DNA of 64,000 nucleotides from Nageia nagi (GCA_050084985.1 JBITNC010000001.1:137454001-137518000), one strand, 5' to 3'. Positions 35,427-47,795 are shown, numbered from the stretch's first letter. Numbers and translations: made by a program. Notes: generated by a model not told the origin, from the sequence alone.

Positions 35427-35822
35427 GTAGTGATTTGAGCACATATTGCTATTTGTTGCCTGGCTTGATAGTGAGTACACCTACCTTTATGAATCCGAAG
35501 ATGACCTGCCGAGACATTGCATCACTGGTGATATTTTCATAAGTTCATCTTTCTTTATATTCCTATGCACTTATCCCTGCATTTGTGATCTTTCTTCACT
35601 TTCGTTCACAATTGCAATCTTTTCTCATTGTGGAAAAGAATCCCAAAGGTGTGTATTTCTCTTGTATACGGTTAACAACATGCATCTCTGACTATTGTGC
35701 CCTACATCATATTCCATGTGAACGCTTGGTGTAACCAATCCTTTTAGGCGAAAACAAGTAACGATGTTTCCTCCAAGTCTTGTGCATGTTTTGGGCGAGG
35801 AAAGAAAAACATACCAACAAGT
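35427..35822 (+). mobile_element. 3' terminal module of type B element, copy 2
   Basis: Matches the reverse complement of 9899-10290, from TAGTGATTTGAGC to ACATACCAACA, and homology ends there. It lies in normal element orientation after the inverted block. An open frame at 35446-35691 has no support. Confidence 0.6.
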
Positions 35823-36410
35823 TCATTCTAATTTTAAAATAAGTGTGGAGTGATAAGCATTAACTTACGAGCATGATTAGGGCATATTTGAGTTATTTGG
35901 AATTTATGGAAAAGTAAGGAATTAATTCAGTAATTATTTGAGCTATTCCTAGTTGGGAATATTACAAATTGATGATCAAGGTTTAAGTATTCAAGAACTA
36001 TTTTTAGCAGTAAATTTATTTTCTACACAAGTTAGCTCTTACTTATTATACTTAAATATTTATTTATATATTATAACAGGGTCATTAACTATGTTAATAT
36101 TATTATAAATATAGAACATATAGTTTGTATTATTAGATTCATCCCTAAGTAATTGACTATTCCAGGGCCACATCATATCATATATTCTATACAAAACAAA
36201 CCACTTCCTTTGATGATTGTTGGTTACCTATATTCACATGTGACGCAAAGAGCAGCATATGCATAACAGGTCAGCATTGGGCAAATAGAATTTTGTTATC
36301 AGAGATATAAGTACAAATTACAATGACATTCTTGGTTGGCCTCAAAGACTTGGGCTCACTAATCCACATCTACACTTTCCATATGCATTCTACTTGCTAA
36401 ATGAATAAGA
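35823..36410. other. no recognisable feature
   Basis: AT-rich intron DNA with TATATA-rich patches near 36060-36110. No coding or repeat signal seen. Confidence 0.5.
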
Positions 36411-36616
36411 ACTATCAAGATGTATGGGTAGACTACTCATATATACATTTGGGGTTGTCATAGTCCATTACATTTTCAGGTAGCCTATGCATGTGAGTGT
36501 TTATGTCTATCAAACTATCAAGATGTGTGGGTTGTCTACTCATATGTACATTTGGGGTTGCCTTATTCCATTACATTTTCAGGTAGCCTATGCATGTGAG
36601 TTTTTATGTCCATCAA
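36411..36616 (+). repeat. tandem duplication, period 103 bp
   Basis: Two units beginning ACTATCAAGATGT(A/G)TGGGT at 36411 and 36514, about 90% identical, with GTAGCCTATGCATGTGAGT in both. This level of identity suggests a fairly recent duplication. Confidence 0.85.
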
Positions 36617-37440
36617 ATTTGACTTAAGATCTAAACTAGAAGATGTTTTGACTCGCATGCTTTATCATGTGGCCTCTGCAACAGGATCTTTAGACTCCAA
36701 TGAATTCTAGCGTGGAATATATTAAGTATGTTGAAGCTCACTTGACGTGAGGGGTGACCACCATTGAAGTATGTATAGTCTTACATTGAAATCACATGTG
36801 CCCAAAGATGGCAATAGCTGCATTACTCACATACATCATCAAAATGTACATGCATTGCATGTATGTCTCACTTGTTTGTGGACATTGTCTATATGGTTTG
36901 TTATGTTGTTGTTACCACTGAACATAACCTATGTTTTGTTAGTGATCATTAGTACTTGTTTGGTTATTAGCAGTTACTGTAAACCATCCTACCTATAAGA
37001 TGGAGAGTTATTTCTATCCTCATGCATGTTGCTTGAGGGATAAATGTCAGGCATGTGAGAGCAGTCTGGCAATCATAGTCATTGTACAAGTGATTATGCA
37101 CAACAGCATATGAATGCTCATGTTTCAATGATACAAGCATTGAATCATTGTTGCATATGTATCATTTCCTAATGCAGAATGTGTCGGCTTCGTTCTTTTC
37201 ATTTATTACCATGTTCTTTATGCTTTTAATTGATTGTATACAAATTATATATATACATTCTACATCTTTTCATTGTTGCTAAAAGAGTATACTGTCAATT
37301 CATATGGCTGTAATGTGTATGCCATTGTGAATGTGTAAAATTTTCCTATGGGAGTTATTGTTCATGTCAATTAGCGTATGCATCAAGCATGTGTTCATCC
37401 ATATATGCTATTGCTACCCATCCATTTGTTGTCATTTCAT
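36617..37440. other. no recognisable feature
   Basis: AT-rich intron DNA. The open frame 36771-36998 lacks any domain, and no repeat or splice-supported exon was found. Confidence 0.5.
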
Positions 37441-37449
37441 ATTGTAACC

Positions 37450-38780
37450 TGTTGAGACGTTTTTCTTTCATCTTACAAAATGTCATCAAAAGATAGCAAA
37501 ATGGAAAAGCATCGCAACATTTAGATGAGATAGAATTACCTATCCCCGCTTGAAAGGATTCCTACCCCAAGATTTATGTTTTAATATGCAAAGCTCTTTG
37601 GTAAATCTTTGGGAATAGTTCAAATGGGAGATGGTAGCTGTTAACTTGTGTTTTCAAGGTTTCTAGAGTTTGTTTTCTAGTTTAGAACATTTTCTTAACT
37701 TCACTGAAATTTGTTTAAGTGCATGATCATTCCAAGGCTTTTGCAATTGTAAAAAAATAAAAGTTTAGTTAAAAGAAATTGAAGACAAAAGAATGCAAAT
37801 AAGAGAATAGAATGGGAAAAGGTTTCTAAGAAACAAAAATAAACTTATCACAAGTGAAGCATTGGCTGGATCATTTACTTTCCGGGTTTGTTAAGAATCT
37901 TTCATTCATTCATCAAATTTGTAAACAAACAAGATTCATTCGAATTGCTACACAAATAAGAGCAGGTCTTGATTTGATTCCTAAGAATCACCACATGAAG
38001 GATGAAAATGTAAAGGTGCAAACATCACACGGTTTAAATGAAAGATTTCTATTAAACGACATAAAAGGTAAACATGTCCAGAGTACAATCACTTTACATT
38101 CAAGATATGAAAAAAATAAGCAATTTAAACACTTCAAATCATATTCAACTAGCTTCTCTAAAACTCAAAGTTTTCAAGACAATGGACACAAGCATTTAAA
38201 TCACATCATGCAATGAAACAGATTTCATTCATGACATTCATATCCCCAAAGATGACAAATCCTCCTTGCATTGCTTTCATCAAGCTTCTTCCTCTCTATT
38301 CCTCTATCCTATCTACCTACAAAATGACCCATATAGGATATTTATAGTCAAAAGTCATAATTACATAGTGTTGCCCTAATGCAAATGAAATGAAATTGGA
38401 ATTTACTAAAATTACTCTTCCTCACAAGGAAATAAACTAAGTAAATGAAAACTTCTCTTAAAACAAATAACATTTAAAACATAGTCTTTAGCCCGCTTTG
38501 TCTGACCTTTCGACTTTGCTGAGAGTAATAATCTTTCCTTCAAATCTTCCTTCACAAAAGCACCAACCTTGTTTAAACCAATTTCGAACCCTTTACATTA
38601 TAACAAAGAACCGCCATGGAGTCTTCCCTAGTATCGGATATTTCTTATTTGTCCACTTAGGCCTATAATATTGATAATTTCGCTAGTCAAGTGTTAAATT
38701 TTCCTTATCATATCTCCATCTCTCATAATTTCATCATCTTTGAAGAAATCCTTATAGTCCAATTTTGTCATTTGGCATAC
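37450..38780. repeat. leader block A (related to 41620-42800)
   Basis: Diverged match to block B: AACATTTAGATGAGA, then GGATTCCTACCCCAAGATTT (37558) versus GACTGATACCCCAAGGTTTC (41701), then GTGAAGCA and TGGATCATT in the same order, and a GTGTTGCCCTAAT box at 38370. It is followed, like block B, by tandem repeats. It is probably the non-coding part of a retroelement; no terminal repeats were found. The open frame 37854-38216 is Lys/Ser/His-rich without a domain and is not called. Confidence 0.45.
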
Positions 38781-39059
38781 AATCTTCATCTTTAGAGCTT
38801 TTGCCTAGTTTGTAAAATTTGAACATTTTCCCATGGTATTCTCAATTCAATCATGATGAAAGAAAGGAAGTCTTTGCAGACATTCATTTTTTCATCTCTT
38901 TGTGAGCCTTTGTTTTTGGAAGAACTCATCCTCGATCTGAAAGAATACCTATTCCAACAAACAAGGTTAGATTGGACCAATCTTGGATGGAAGATCTTCA
39001 CTAGGACATCATTTCTAAAGCTTCAAGTGGTTGTCCTAGATTTTCGCACCACTATGAGG

Positions 39060-40069
39060 GTTTAAACTTTTAAGACAGCGAAATGGTGCCACTTGGAAAC
39101 AGGTATCTAGGCCTTGCACACCAAAGGGGAATGTTAAAAATTTAACACCCTAGAATGGAGCAACTTGGTCAAGAATGAAATAAGTATTTTTGCACCTGGA
39201 AAGATTTTAAAATCTTAAGCATTGAAAATGGTGTGAACTATGGGCAAGACAAAACATGTTTCACTCTTAGAATGAGTCTTAAATTCTTAAGGCATCAAAA
39301 TGATATTAGCAGGAGCAATTTAATGTTTCACACTTGGGAGGACTCTTTCAACTTTAAGTTCTTGAAATGGTGCGATTGGCAATGAGCGTTTTCAGATCTA
39401 GATTTGGGGCAACGAGAGAAACTGAGAGAATGATGTGAAAATGAGAGGCTTGGAATTGTATTTATAGGCTCTTCTTCTCTTGGGACATGAGTTGGCTCCT
39501 CTGGGTGAGTTGGTCAGCCAAGTCAACATATTCTAAGCGTTGAAAATGGTGCGACTGGAGGGAATTCGCACTTGGAATAAGTCTTACAAGCTTAATACTT
39601 CAAAATGGTGCGAAATTGCCTAAGACACTCTTGAGATGTGATTGGAGAAAATTTGCATCTAGAAAAATCTTAAATTTTTAAAGGTTCAAAGTGATGTGAA
39701 TAGGGGGAATTCACACCTATCACACCTCTTAACATTATAATCCTTGAAAATGATGTAAACCGGTGTATTTTGCATGTCAAATGACTCTTACCCCTTTCAA
39801 GACCTCCAAATGTTGCGACCAAGCTATTTTCGCATCTCCTAAGCATCCTAATTTTTTTAATGCCCAAAAATAGTGAGCTCAAGAGAAATTCGCATCAAAA
39901 TGGAGTCTTGCATTTTGCCTATGAAATGGTGTGCTCAAGTGCAGTTCACATCTATAAAACTTCCTACTTTTCTAAGATCTCCAAATGGCGACCAAGCTTT
40001 TTCGCACCAAAAACTTATCTTACAATTTTAGGTCTCTGAAATGTTGTGCCCTTTCCAATTTTATGACCT
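39060..40069 (+). repeat. degenerate minisatellite, period about 70 bp (left part)
   Basis: At least eleven occurrences of AAATGGTGCGA(C) or close variants, each followed within 20 bases by a TTCGCAC-like word and then TCTTA..TTTAAG. It resumes at 41145 after the inserted solo LTR. The GGTGCGACCAAG words resemble those in the type B leaders. No coding potential. Confidence 0.65.
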
Positions 40070-41144
40070 TGTAATGTCCCCAATTTCGAGAAACCTTGTT
40101 GAAAGCATAACTTCCGTCACAATCCATGGATCGTCGATTTGTCTTTTAGAATGAATAGAGAATCTTGTGCCAATCGTTTTGACAGGTCACACAACATGGT
40201 TCCTTCAAGAAACGAGGAAGATATGGCCTTTTGATGATTCCCCCAAGCCAGTTTCCTACTATCGTGCGTGCAGGTGTCAGTTTATAAATATTCTATTTAG
40301 ATTATGAGTCTTTGTTATTTTATAATAAAAGTGGGCCATGTTTTGTAATAAGGAAATATATTATTCCATAATTACCCAACGTCTAGCTTAGGAGGGGTCA
40401 TTTTTCAATTAAGAGTTATTTATATTTCTAGGTTGGGTCGACCAACCACTAATTAGAATGGGACTTCTATAAAAGGGAAGTGAGCACCTCATTTGAAGAC
40501 ATCATCTTGTGTATTCGATATTCGATCATTCGGAGCTTAGGGATGCTTTCTTTCTCTACCTTCTAGGGCTTAGGACTACTCCCTAGCCTAGAAGTGGCTC
40601 ATCTACACTTCTACATCTCTTGGAGAGCTTGCACCTATCACTCTTGCCACTTGGAAGCTTGTGTCAACCATTGGGAGACATCTTCAGACTTGCGCCTAGC
40701 TTGGGAGCCTTTTTGGGACATGCGCTAGCCTTGAGGAGTCTAGTTTGAGCATTTCAAAGTCTTGGGATTTGCCTTAGAACTTGTTACAAGCTTGTTACAT
40801 CCCTATACTTATTCTTGGTTCATTATTGATGATATTGACTCTCATATTGTGTCTCGAATGTAAATGAATGTTCCTATATAATTCTGCTATGCATCTATCT
40901 TCTTTGTGCATGGGAATGTATGCGAATTGAGTACTTCTGGAGCTATATTTTTGTTATGTAATAGATCTGATTGTGTCCTAGTTTTGGTCATATTCATATG
41001 TTATAAGAGTTTTATATCAGATTTGGCTAATGTTGTTATATTCCAGTTTGAGCGCATATTTTGGATGGTTAATGAGCATGTTCATTGATGCCCTAATTTG
41101 TGAATGAATGCTAAATTGGATAATCCCTAGAAAGGTACATTATA
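40070..41144 (+). mobile_element. solo LTR (family 1) with perfect 5 bp target duplication
   Basis: 1075 bp from TGTAATGTCCCC to CATTATA (one base off CATTACA), flanked by GACCT at 40065-40069 and 41145-41149. It is homologous throughout to the LTR at 7012-8099. TATA motif TCTATAAAAGGG near 40467; about 30 bp subrepeats with TTGCGCCTAGCTTGGGAG cores at 40625-40740. It inserted into the minisatellite array, as both flanks carry array units. No internal region is attached, so a recombination between two LTRs removed it. Confidence 0.9.
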
Positions 41145-41470
41145 GACCTTAAGGAGGTGCGAATTTTCTCTAGGCCCCTTTAAGACTACACCATGATGCC
41201 AAATCCTTCCTTGAGCTTATAAATATCTCAAAATTGGTTCAAGCAAGCTCAATTTTCACCTTTCACCCCAATTTCACATTTTTAATACCCAAAATGATGC
41301 AAAATTGGTTATTTTCGCACCAAAAAATGATCTTACATTTTTAAGACCTCCAAGAGGTGTGAATTTTTCTCTTTAACCATTTAAGACCTTCTTGAGGTGT
41401 GGATTTGCCTTTTAACCTTGTAAGACCTTGAAATGGTAGGTCTTCACTTGGATCTTAACACTTTTTTATA
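41145..41470 (+). repeat. degenerate minisatellite (right part)
   Basis: Continues the array broken by the solo LTR, with GAGGTGCGAATTTT, AGAGGTGTGAATTT and GAGGTGTGGATTTG words in about 70-bp steps. Confidence 0.6.
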
Positions 41471-41619
41471 TCTTTCAAGTCTCCATTCCACTTAAGGCAT
41501 CAAAAATGCCTTACTTGGTGCCTCCAAAACAATTTCCTTCATTGTTTTGGTCAAAATTGAGTCCTCAAAATTTTGACCAAAGAAGAAGATGTTGGGAAGG
41601 AAACCTTTCCTCTTCCTAG

Positions 41620-42800
41620 GCGATCGCCCATACGATCAAGACAGGAAACCGACCCAACATGTAGATGAGAACGCGTTACTAAACTCCTCTTGTAAGGACT
41701 GATACCCCAAGGTTTCTATTGAAAAGCACGTGTCATTAATACGAGCTTTAAATTGTATAGGTCTTGTTTGGGAATCAGCTGAGTGGTGTAGTAGAGGTAA
41801 TAATTGTTAACTCACATTTTTTGTAGGGACTGAGGTGTGTTATTTTACAATAGTTAGAAAGTTGCTATAAGTTTAAAGAAAGTGTAAAATAAAAAAAGAA
41901 AAGTGAATGAGAATGTTTCGATACTGGTGAGATGACAAAGAAAAGGTCACAGTGAAGCAGTGTCTAAAGTTTCTCACTTCTGGATCATTCAAGAAGTCTC
42001 ATTAGAAGTCCTCCAACCTAAAAATAGAATAACCTAAGTTCAATCTATTATTAAGAGGAGCGAGGAGGAGAGCTGACTCTCAGTACTCTGCAAGCAGGAC
42101 CGACGCAATCAAAAGAAAGACACAACACAACACAAACTTGGTTTTGAATGAGGAAATCCAATTTGATGTCATAGAAGAAAGAAAAGCTCAAAATACATTC
42201 ACTTACTATGCAAATTATGGAAAGGCAACGATTTTGGAGTGACTCAAAACCTTTTTAAAAATTTCAAAAAAATTTCCTAAAATTCAGGAATTTTCAAGGA
42301 AAAGCGTGAAAGATTCTAAATCATCTCAAAAAGTTTCAAAATAGTCAAATCCACAATCTCACAAATGACAAATCTCTTTGTTTCAAGTATTCCACCACTT
42401 TGTATTAAATTTGTGCGAAAATTACAAGGATACATCAATTTGCCAATTTTCCACAAATTTTCACTAAAAACATTCTACCTCAAAAGTGACCCCCTTTGGT
42501 CTATTTAGACTTTTTAATTTGAGGGTGTTGCCCTAATTCTTACAAAAGCTTTAAAATGCTAATTTGAATGCTAAATTAAGATTACAATATCGTTTTAGTG
42601 GGAGAACAATCTCATCCCACTAAATTATTCTTAAAAAAATATATTTACAAAAAGTGATGCCCTCTAGCACGTATTTCGAGGCATTTTGCATCAATTTAGC
42701 AAAAATTGGAGCTTCAAATCATCTTTCTAGATCCTTTTGTCAATCTTTTGAGCTCCTTCCTTCTTTAAATCTAGATTTGCCTTTGATGTGATCATTGTGG
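41620..42800. repeat. leader block B (related to 37450-38780)
   Basis: Non-coding. Shares ordered short matches with block A (see there) and a GGGTGTTGCCCTAATTC box at 42513. It is followed directly by the array of about 180 bp units. It suggests two neighbouring copies of one non-autonomous element. Confidence 0.45.
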
Positions 42801-43880
42801 CAAATTTTCAAATTTATTTTTTGGTGAAAAATCCAAACACTTCATTGGAATTCCATAGCCATGAAAACATGTGCCTAGCCTTTTGGGGCATTTCCCTTGC
42901 TCAAAAGTGAAATTTTGTAGACCTAAACTCTTGAAATGCCCTTTTCCTTGCTCACAAACCTTCAAACTTGAGTTTTGGACAAAATTTATCTTTTTTCCTC
43001 ATGCTAGGTGCCAAAAATCATCTCTATGGTTTTCCCATAACCTTGCAAACCTGCACCTAGCCTTTTGGGCCTCAAAACTTGCTCAAAATTGAAAAATTGT
43101 AAGTTAAAATGTGCTAGAAATGATGTTTTTCGCCTAAAGGATACCTTGGAATCCATTTTAATGAGTTTTGCACTTATCCCTCCAAGTTAGACGCTAATTT
43201 TCATTCTTATGGATTTAGAAAAATTGGAAAAACTGCACCTAGTCTATAGGTGACCAAAAATTGCTCAAATTTGATTTTTTCAAGACCTAAATGTGCTCAA
43301 AATGCCATTTTGCACCCAATGAACCCCTCAAACTTGTGTTTTGATCAAAATTTATCAAATTTTTCATTCTAGGTGCCATTTTTAACTCCATTGGAATTCC
43401 ATAGCCTTGGAAAACTGCGCCCAAAATTTGAGGTTCTCAAAATCGAAAATTTTGAGTATTAAATGTGCTTAAAATGGTCTCTTCCTTGTTCCCAAGCATC
43501 TAAACCTGTTTTTTGGTCAAAAAGTACTTCATCTTGTCAATCTAGGCGCCAAAAATCAGCCCATTGGATTTGGAATCATTTGGAAACTTGTGCCTAGGAA
43601 TTTGGGGGTCAAAACTTGCTCAAATTCGAAAAATTGAGGACCTAAAGTGCCTTAGAATCACCTCTTCCATCCATCTATGCATTTACATTTGAATTCTGAA
43701 GCATTTCCACTTTTCCTCCACAATCTAGGCACCAAAAATCATCTCTATGGTTTTCCCATAGGCTTGAAAAACTGCACCTAGGATTTGAGTGCCTTAGACT
43801 TGGACTTGAAATCCGATACCATTTGCATTTATCTTTGAAAAACATGCACCATTTTCCCTCATTTGGGTCTTCAATACCTT
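42800..43880 (+). repeat. tandem array, period about 180 bp
   Basis: Six unit starts align on a TTCCATAGCC or TTTTCCCATA word followed by AAAACTG(C/T)(A/G)CCTAG: 42843, 43023, 43209, 43393, 43563, 43745, giving steps of 180, 186, 184, 170 and 182 bp. Units share CAAAACTTGCTCAAA, GACCTAAA and CTAGGTGCCAAAAATCA. Divergence is high. The open frame 42871-43092 is a product of the repeat. Confidence 0.8.
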
Positions 43881-43949
43881 GGAAAAAAGTGCCTAGGGCT
43901 AGGGGTACTCAAACTCTCACTTCCGATCCATCCCAGACTCAATCTGTGC

Positions 43950-44490
43950 AATTTCGACCACTCCCAGTATTTCCTAGCTCAAACTCAATCAAAATGCCAC
44001 TTTCAGCACCTTCGAGCTCAAATTTTGCATTTTCGATGATTTCTGAGCTCAAACGGTGCAAGAACGACCATTTCCACCTTTCCGAGCTCAAACTCGTCAT
44101 TTTCGGCACTTCCAAGTTCAAAGTATTCATTTCTGCCCATTTCCAAGCCTTAAGTGTGAAAAAACGATCATTTCCGGCATTTTCGAGCATTTCTAGCTAT
44201 TTTGAGCTCAACTTTGCATTTTTTATCATTTCCGAGCTTTCTAGGTTCAAATGGTGCAAAAACGCACATTTTTACTATACTGACCACTTCCAAGCTCAAA
44301 ATTGACCAAAACACGCCTTTTCATGATAATGACCATTTTTGTGCTTTCCGAGCTCATACTTAACAAAAACGCTTATTTTTGTCACCTTAGCTACATCCAC
44401 TACTCCCGGACTTAGACTTGGCAAAAATGCTCATTTTCATCATGCTTGGCATTTGTGAGCTCAAATTTTGCAAAAACCCCATCTCCATTG
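43950..44490 (+). repeat. tandem array, period about 45 bp
   Basis: Around twelve units with the core TTTCCGAGCTCAAA followed by a TTGCAAAAACG-like word, spaced 40-55 bp apart. It adjoins but differs from the 180 bp array. The long open frame 43823-44305 and its antisense frame 44190-43939 come from this Ser/Phe-rich repeat and are not called. Confidence 0.7.
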
Positions 44491-44639
44491 GTTGTACTCT
44501 AAACCCAAAACTCTGATACTCTTCAGAGTCTTCGTCGCAAGATCTCCTTGAATCGCTCCCTGATATCATGTTTGCACTCTTCAGAATGAACTATCCATCA
44601 CCGAAAGCCAATCTCAAGGCAATACACCTCATTACCTTT

Positions 44640-45198
44640 GCAAAAATAAGGTCCCCAAAATCTTGTATTTTGGGGTGTGTTGTGCAGGCATAACTGAAGA
44701 TACCCTTGGATATTTTTCATGTCCATCAATGGAAATTATTGGGAAGAGTAATCATGGACAATTGGTAAACGCAAATACAAACAAGAGGCATGGGATTCTA
44801 TTGGTGAATTACATAGGAAAGTTTTAGAATTGTACATGAAAGCCTCTTCAAGCAAGTTGTTCATCCAGTGGTCCACGATTGCATTAGAGCCAAGGGCATG
44901 AATTTCAAGTTTGATGAAGAAATGTTAATGGAATAACAATGTTGTGTAAAGGGTTGTATATAAACTAAGTTGCAAGAAAATTCAAAAATAAAGATTGAAG
45001 ATAATTGTCAAAGAATGGGACTATAACAACGAATTTGACACGTTTCAAAACATGTGCAAGTAGTCTAAGTAAAGAGTTGGATGGAAAATAAACTTTGACA
45101 AAGAGTTGCAAAATGAGAGGATCGTCACCAATGAAGATAGATAGTGGGAGGATTGTTGACAAGGAATTAGTGTTTAATGAGACTAGTGACAACTTGAA
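44640..45198 (+). pseudogene. unidentified decayed coding-like region
   Basis: One frame reads GKRKYKQEAWDSIGELHRKV and on, with several stops, an amphipathic helical style that could be a gag or transposase remnant. I cannot assign it. It is interrupted at 45199 by an LTR. GTTGTGCAGGCA at about 44677 also occurs at 16609. Confidence 0.3.
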
Positions 45199-46401
45199 TG
45201 TAAAGACCCAATTACAAAATCAAGTGCAAACAGCTCAAACAATGCAAGTAAACCCCAACATCTGGTTTAGGGCATCTGAATTTAGCATAAACAACACAAT
45301 ATTGCCAACGTCTGGCCAAGACCAGCATATACCAATATTCAAACCCTCACAATGCCAACATATGGCTTACACAAGCATACATGCACAAAAGTAATCCAAC
45401 AATGCAAACATGGACAAGCATACCAAGTAATATGGAGATCAAGCTGCCCAATGGTTGTATTAATGATGTGAAGTAGCAACAATACAATACCAAGCCCAAT
45501 AGAGTTGATGTTGGCCTCAAAGGAGCCAACTAGGGCACAACATGTATCCTCAAGCTGGACGAACGGATGGGACAATCTTGCTCCCTCAAAACCTGAATCC
45601 TCTTCACTGAAGGAGCCCTCCTCAAATCTTGGCGACCAACTGAATGGCAGAAGCTCAACCTCGGAATACCACTGGATGGGCTAGGGTGTTGCACCAAAGC
45701 CGTAGACTAACAAGATCCCTCAGCCTGCTAATCCTCCTAGATGTTGCACCTAAGGGTTTGCTTAGCGTTGCGCTAAGACTCTTGTCCTCTGGACGATATC
45801 AAAGATAATAATAATCAAGTATATCCAGCAATTAGTCTAACCTTCTTTATATAACAATTCCTAGATCTGAAATCATCACTCTAACCCCCAAGTCCAACGA
45901 TAGCCTCCTAGAGGCCCTTAAATGCCCAAACGTGGGGTTAGATGCCAATGTTGCCTAGGGATGCCAATAATTACAAGATCCAATGGCTAGATATGCAACA
46001 CCTCATTATTGGTGACTAATATTGCATTTACAATTATTCATTGCCTTGGTAATCATGTATTACAACTCATACAAGTGGCCCCCATAAAACATACTAAATC
46101 TATTATCAATTACCAAACTCACTCCTAAATATAATCCATAATTAATTCCTATCCCAAGGAATGGGACATCATATCTCATGGGGTCAATACAGAGATGTTT
46201 CTAGATTTCCTTGAGCGGTCATGATATGGAAGATTAGTCCAACTAGCGAACTTCAAGAGGCCATAACTCTTTCATTTCCTAATGAAACCATGTTGTGTAA
46301 CCTATCAAAACGTTTCCCAAGAGATGCCCTATCCAAAGAACAAATCGAATCAACTTTGCAAATAGGTACATAAATAGAATATTCACAAAAGGGACATTAC
46401 A
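45199..46401 (-). mobile_element. solo LTR (family 2), minus orientation
   Basis: On the minus strand it runs TGTAATGTCCC ... GGTCTTTACA, 1203 bp. Flanks are TTGAA (45194-45198) and ATGAA (46402-46406), a 5 bp target duplication with one mismatch. A TATA motif TTATATAAAG is at about 45856-45865. It matches the plus-strand LTR at 47796-48891 over the body, for example GACAAGAG(A/T)CTTAG(T/C)GCAAC. No polypurine tract or primer site adjoins, which supports a solo LTR. Confidence 0.8.
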
Positions 46402-46884
46402 ATGAACAACAACAAGAAGGTTTTTGATAGTAGTGATGAAGGGCACAATGTTGGTGACAATGAGACACCAAATTGTAGCCTTGGATGGAATAGTTTATTT
46501 ATAGGCTAGGGGAATAAGCAATTATAGTTGGGATTCTCAAAGATGACAGAGAATGTGTACAACTAATCAATCCTTCTACCAAAGGATAAATGGATCACAA
46601 ACACATCAAGTGTTGTCAAGGAAAATTTTGTTAAAGCAACAAGAAGCCCTTTTAAAAGATGGGTATTGTAAAAGCATCAAGTGAAGAAAGTTTTGGAGAA
46701 AGTTTTGTAGATGCTTTACATCCATCGGATTTTGTTGATGCCTGAAACACAACTTGTGCAACAAACTTTGTACCATATGAACTTGAAGAATGCAAAAAAA
46801 AATGAACAACACAATTGATAAGATGACTGAATAAGGAATGGTCTTCAAAGTCAAGACCAATAAATAGGTGTCACTTATAGTTAT
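46402..46884 (+). other. unassigned decayed sequence before RT fragment
   Basis: Only short open pieces; one frame gives Ser/Glu/Phe-rich text near 46660-46750. It may be part of the same gypsy element as the RT fragment, but no motif supports this. Confidence 0.3.
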
Positions 46885-47190
46885 AACTTAGAAATTTAAA
46901 GGACAAAGACCAAATTCACATTTATGTGAATTTTTGGAGTTGAACATAGTGACAATTAAAGACCTATTTCCAAGCCCAATCACAAACTCCGTGATCAAGG
47001 AAGTTGTGGGACATAGGATCTATTCATTGCTCGGTGAATTCAGTGAATATAATCAAATAAGCATGATGAAGGAGGACAAGTTGAAGATGACATCTATCTT
47101 TGAGAATAATATTTACAAGTACAATTGGGTGTCATTTCTGCAATGGATCAATGGCATTCCAATGTATCATCTTGTAGATGTCTAAGACAA
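46885..47190 (+). pseudogene. gypsy reverse transcriptase fragment
   Basis: The frame reads TIKDLFPSPITNSVIKEVVG then YSLLGEFSEYNQISM, a decayed form of the RT fingers/palm region (ATIKDPFPIP... and ...DGFSGYNQI in plant gypsy elements). The catalytic Asp of the LDxFSGY motif is replaced (LGEFSEY), so this would be inactive. About 80 residues remain. RT copies the element RNA. Upstream gag-protease and downstream RNase H and integrase are not seen. A plus-strand LTR follows 600 bp later and could belong to it. Confidence 0.75.
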
Positions 47191-47795
47191 ATTTTGAAAT
47201 TTATTGGTCAATATATGGTAAGAAGTCAATACATCTATAAATAAAGGAATGCATGAAACTTGTTCTACAATGTAAGGTTGGACTTAAATCCAAAGTATCA
47301 ATTCATGATGTTTGCAAACACTTCTAAATTTCCATTTTAACTATATAAAATAATTTTATTTAAGTGATTTACTTTATTTGTGCAAAATTTAAATTTGGAC
47401 CTACTTTGGGTAAGTCAAAGTTATGTAAGTGAATTTCTCTAAATTAGCATTATCTTCTATGAACATTGTTCCAAGTGAATCCACATAGTTGTACTCAATC
47501 CAATTTGTGAATTCTTTATAAAGAACTCCCAAGTGTTCATTTCAAATATGACATGACAAGGAAAAGTTATGCCCAATCATCTTGAATGGGCATTATCAAA
47601 GGTCATCAAGAAAAAGCAAGAAAGAGTGAAATAGCATCCTCTATCAATGCAACTAAATCATAGAAGCATCCAAAAGCCGGAGCATGCCTCTCCTAAGAAG
47701 TGCAACATGAAAGAAGAAACTAAGCCAAAATGCCTAGCTTTGTGGCACCTAGGTTCAAAATGCCCAATGTTTTGGCACCCAAGCCCAAAACATTA
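47191..47795. other. no recognisable feature
   Basis: AT-rich; some short TGCCTAG/TTTGGCACC words near 47730-47780 recall the 180 bp array. No coding signal. Confidence 0.45.

Noticed and set aside
37854-38216. 120-codon plus-strand frame
   Set aside because: Lies in a non-coding leader block that has a diverged relative at 41.6-42.8 kb without this frame; no domain.
43823-44305. 160-codon open frame, Ser/Phe-rich
   Set aside because: It lies over the 180 bp and 45 bp tandem arrays; repeat units without stops give long chance frames on both strands.
44640-45198. hAT or Mutator transposase remnant
   Set aside because: The helical Lys/Glu-rich text is suggestive but no BED finger, DDE motif or dimerisation motif could be seen.
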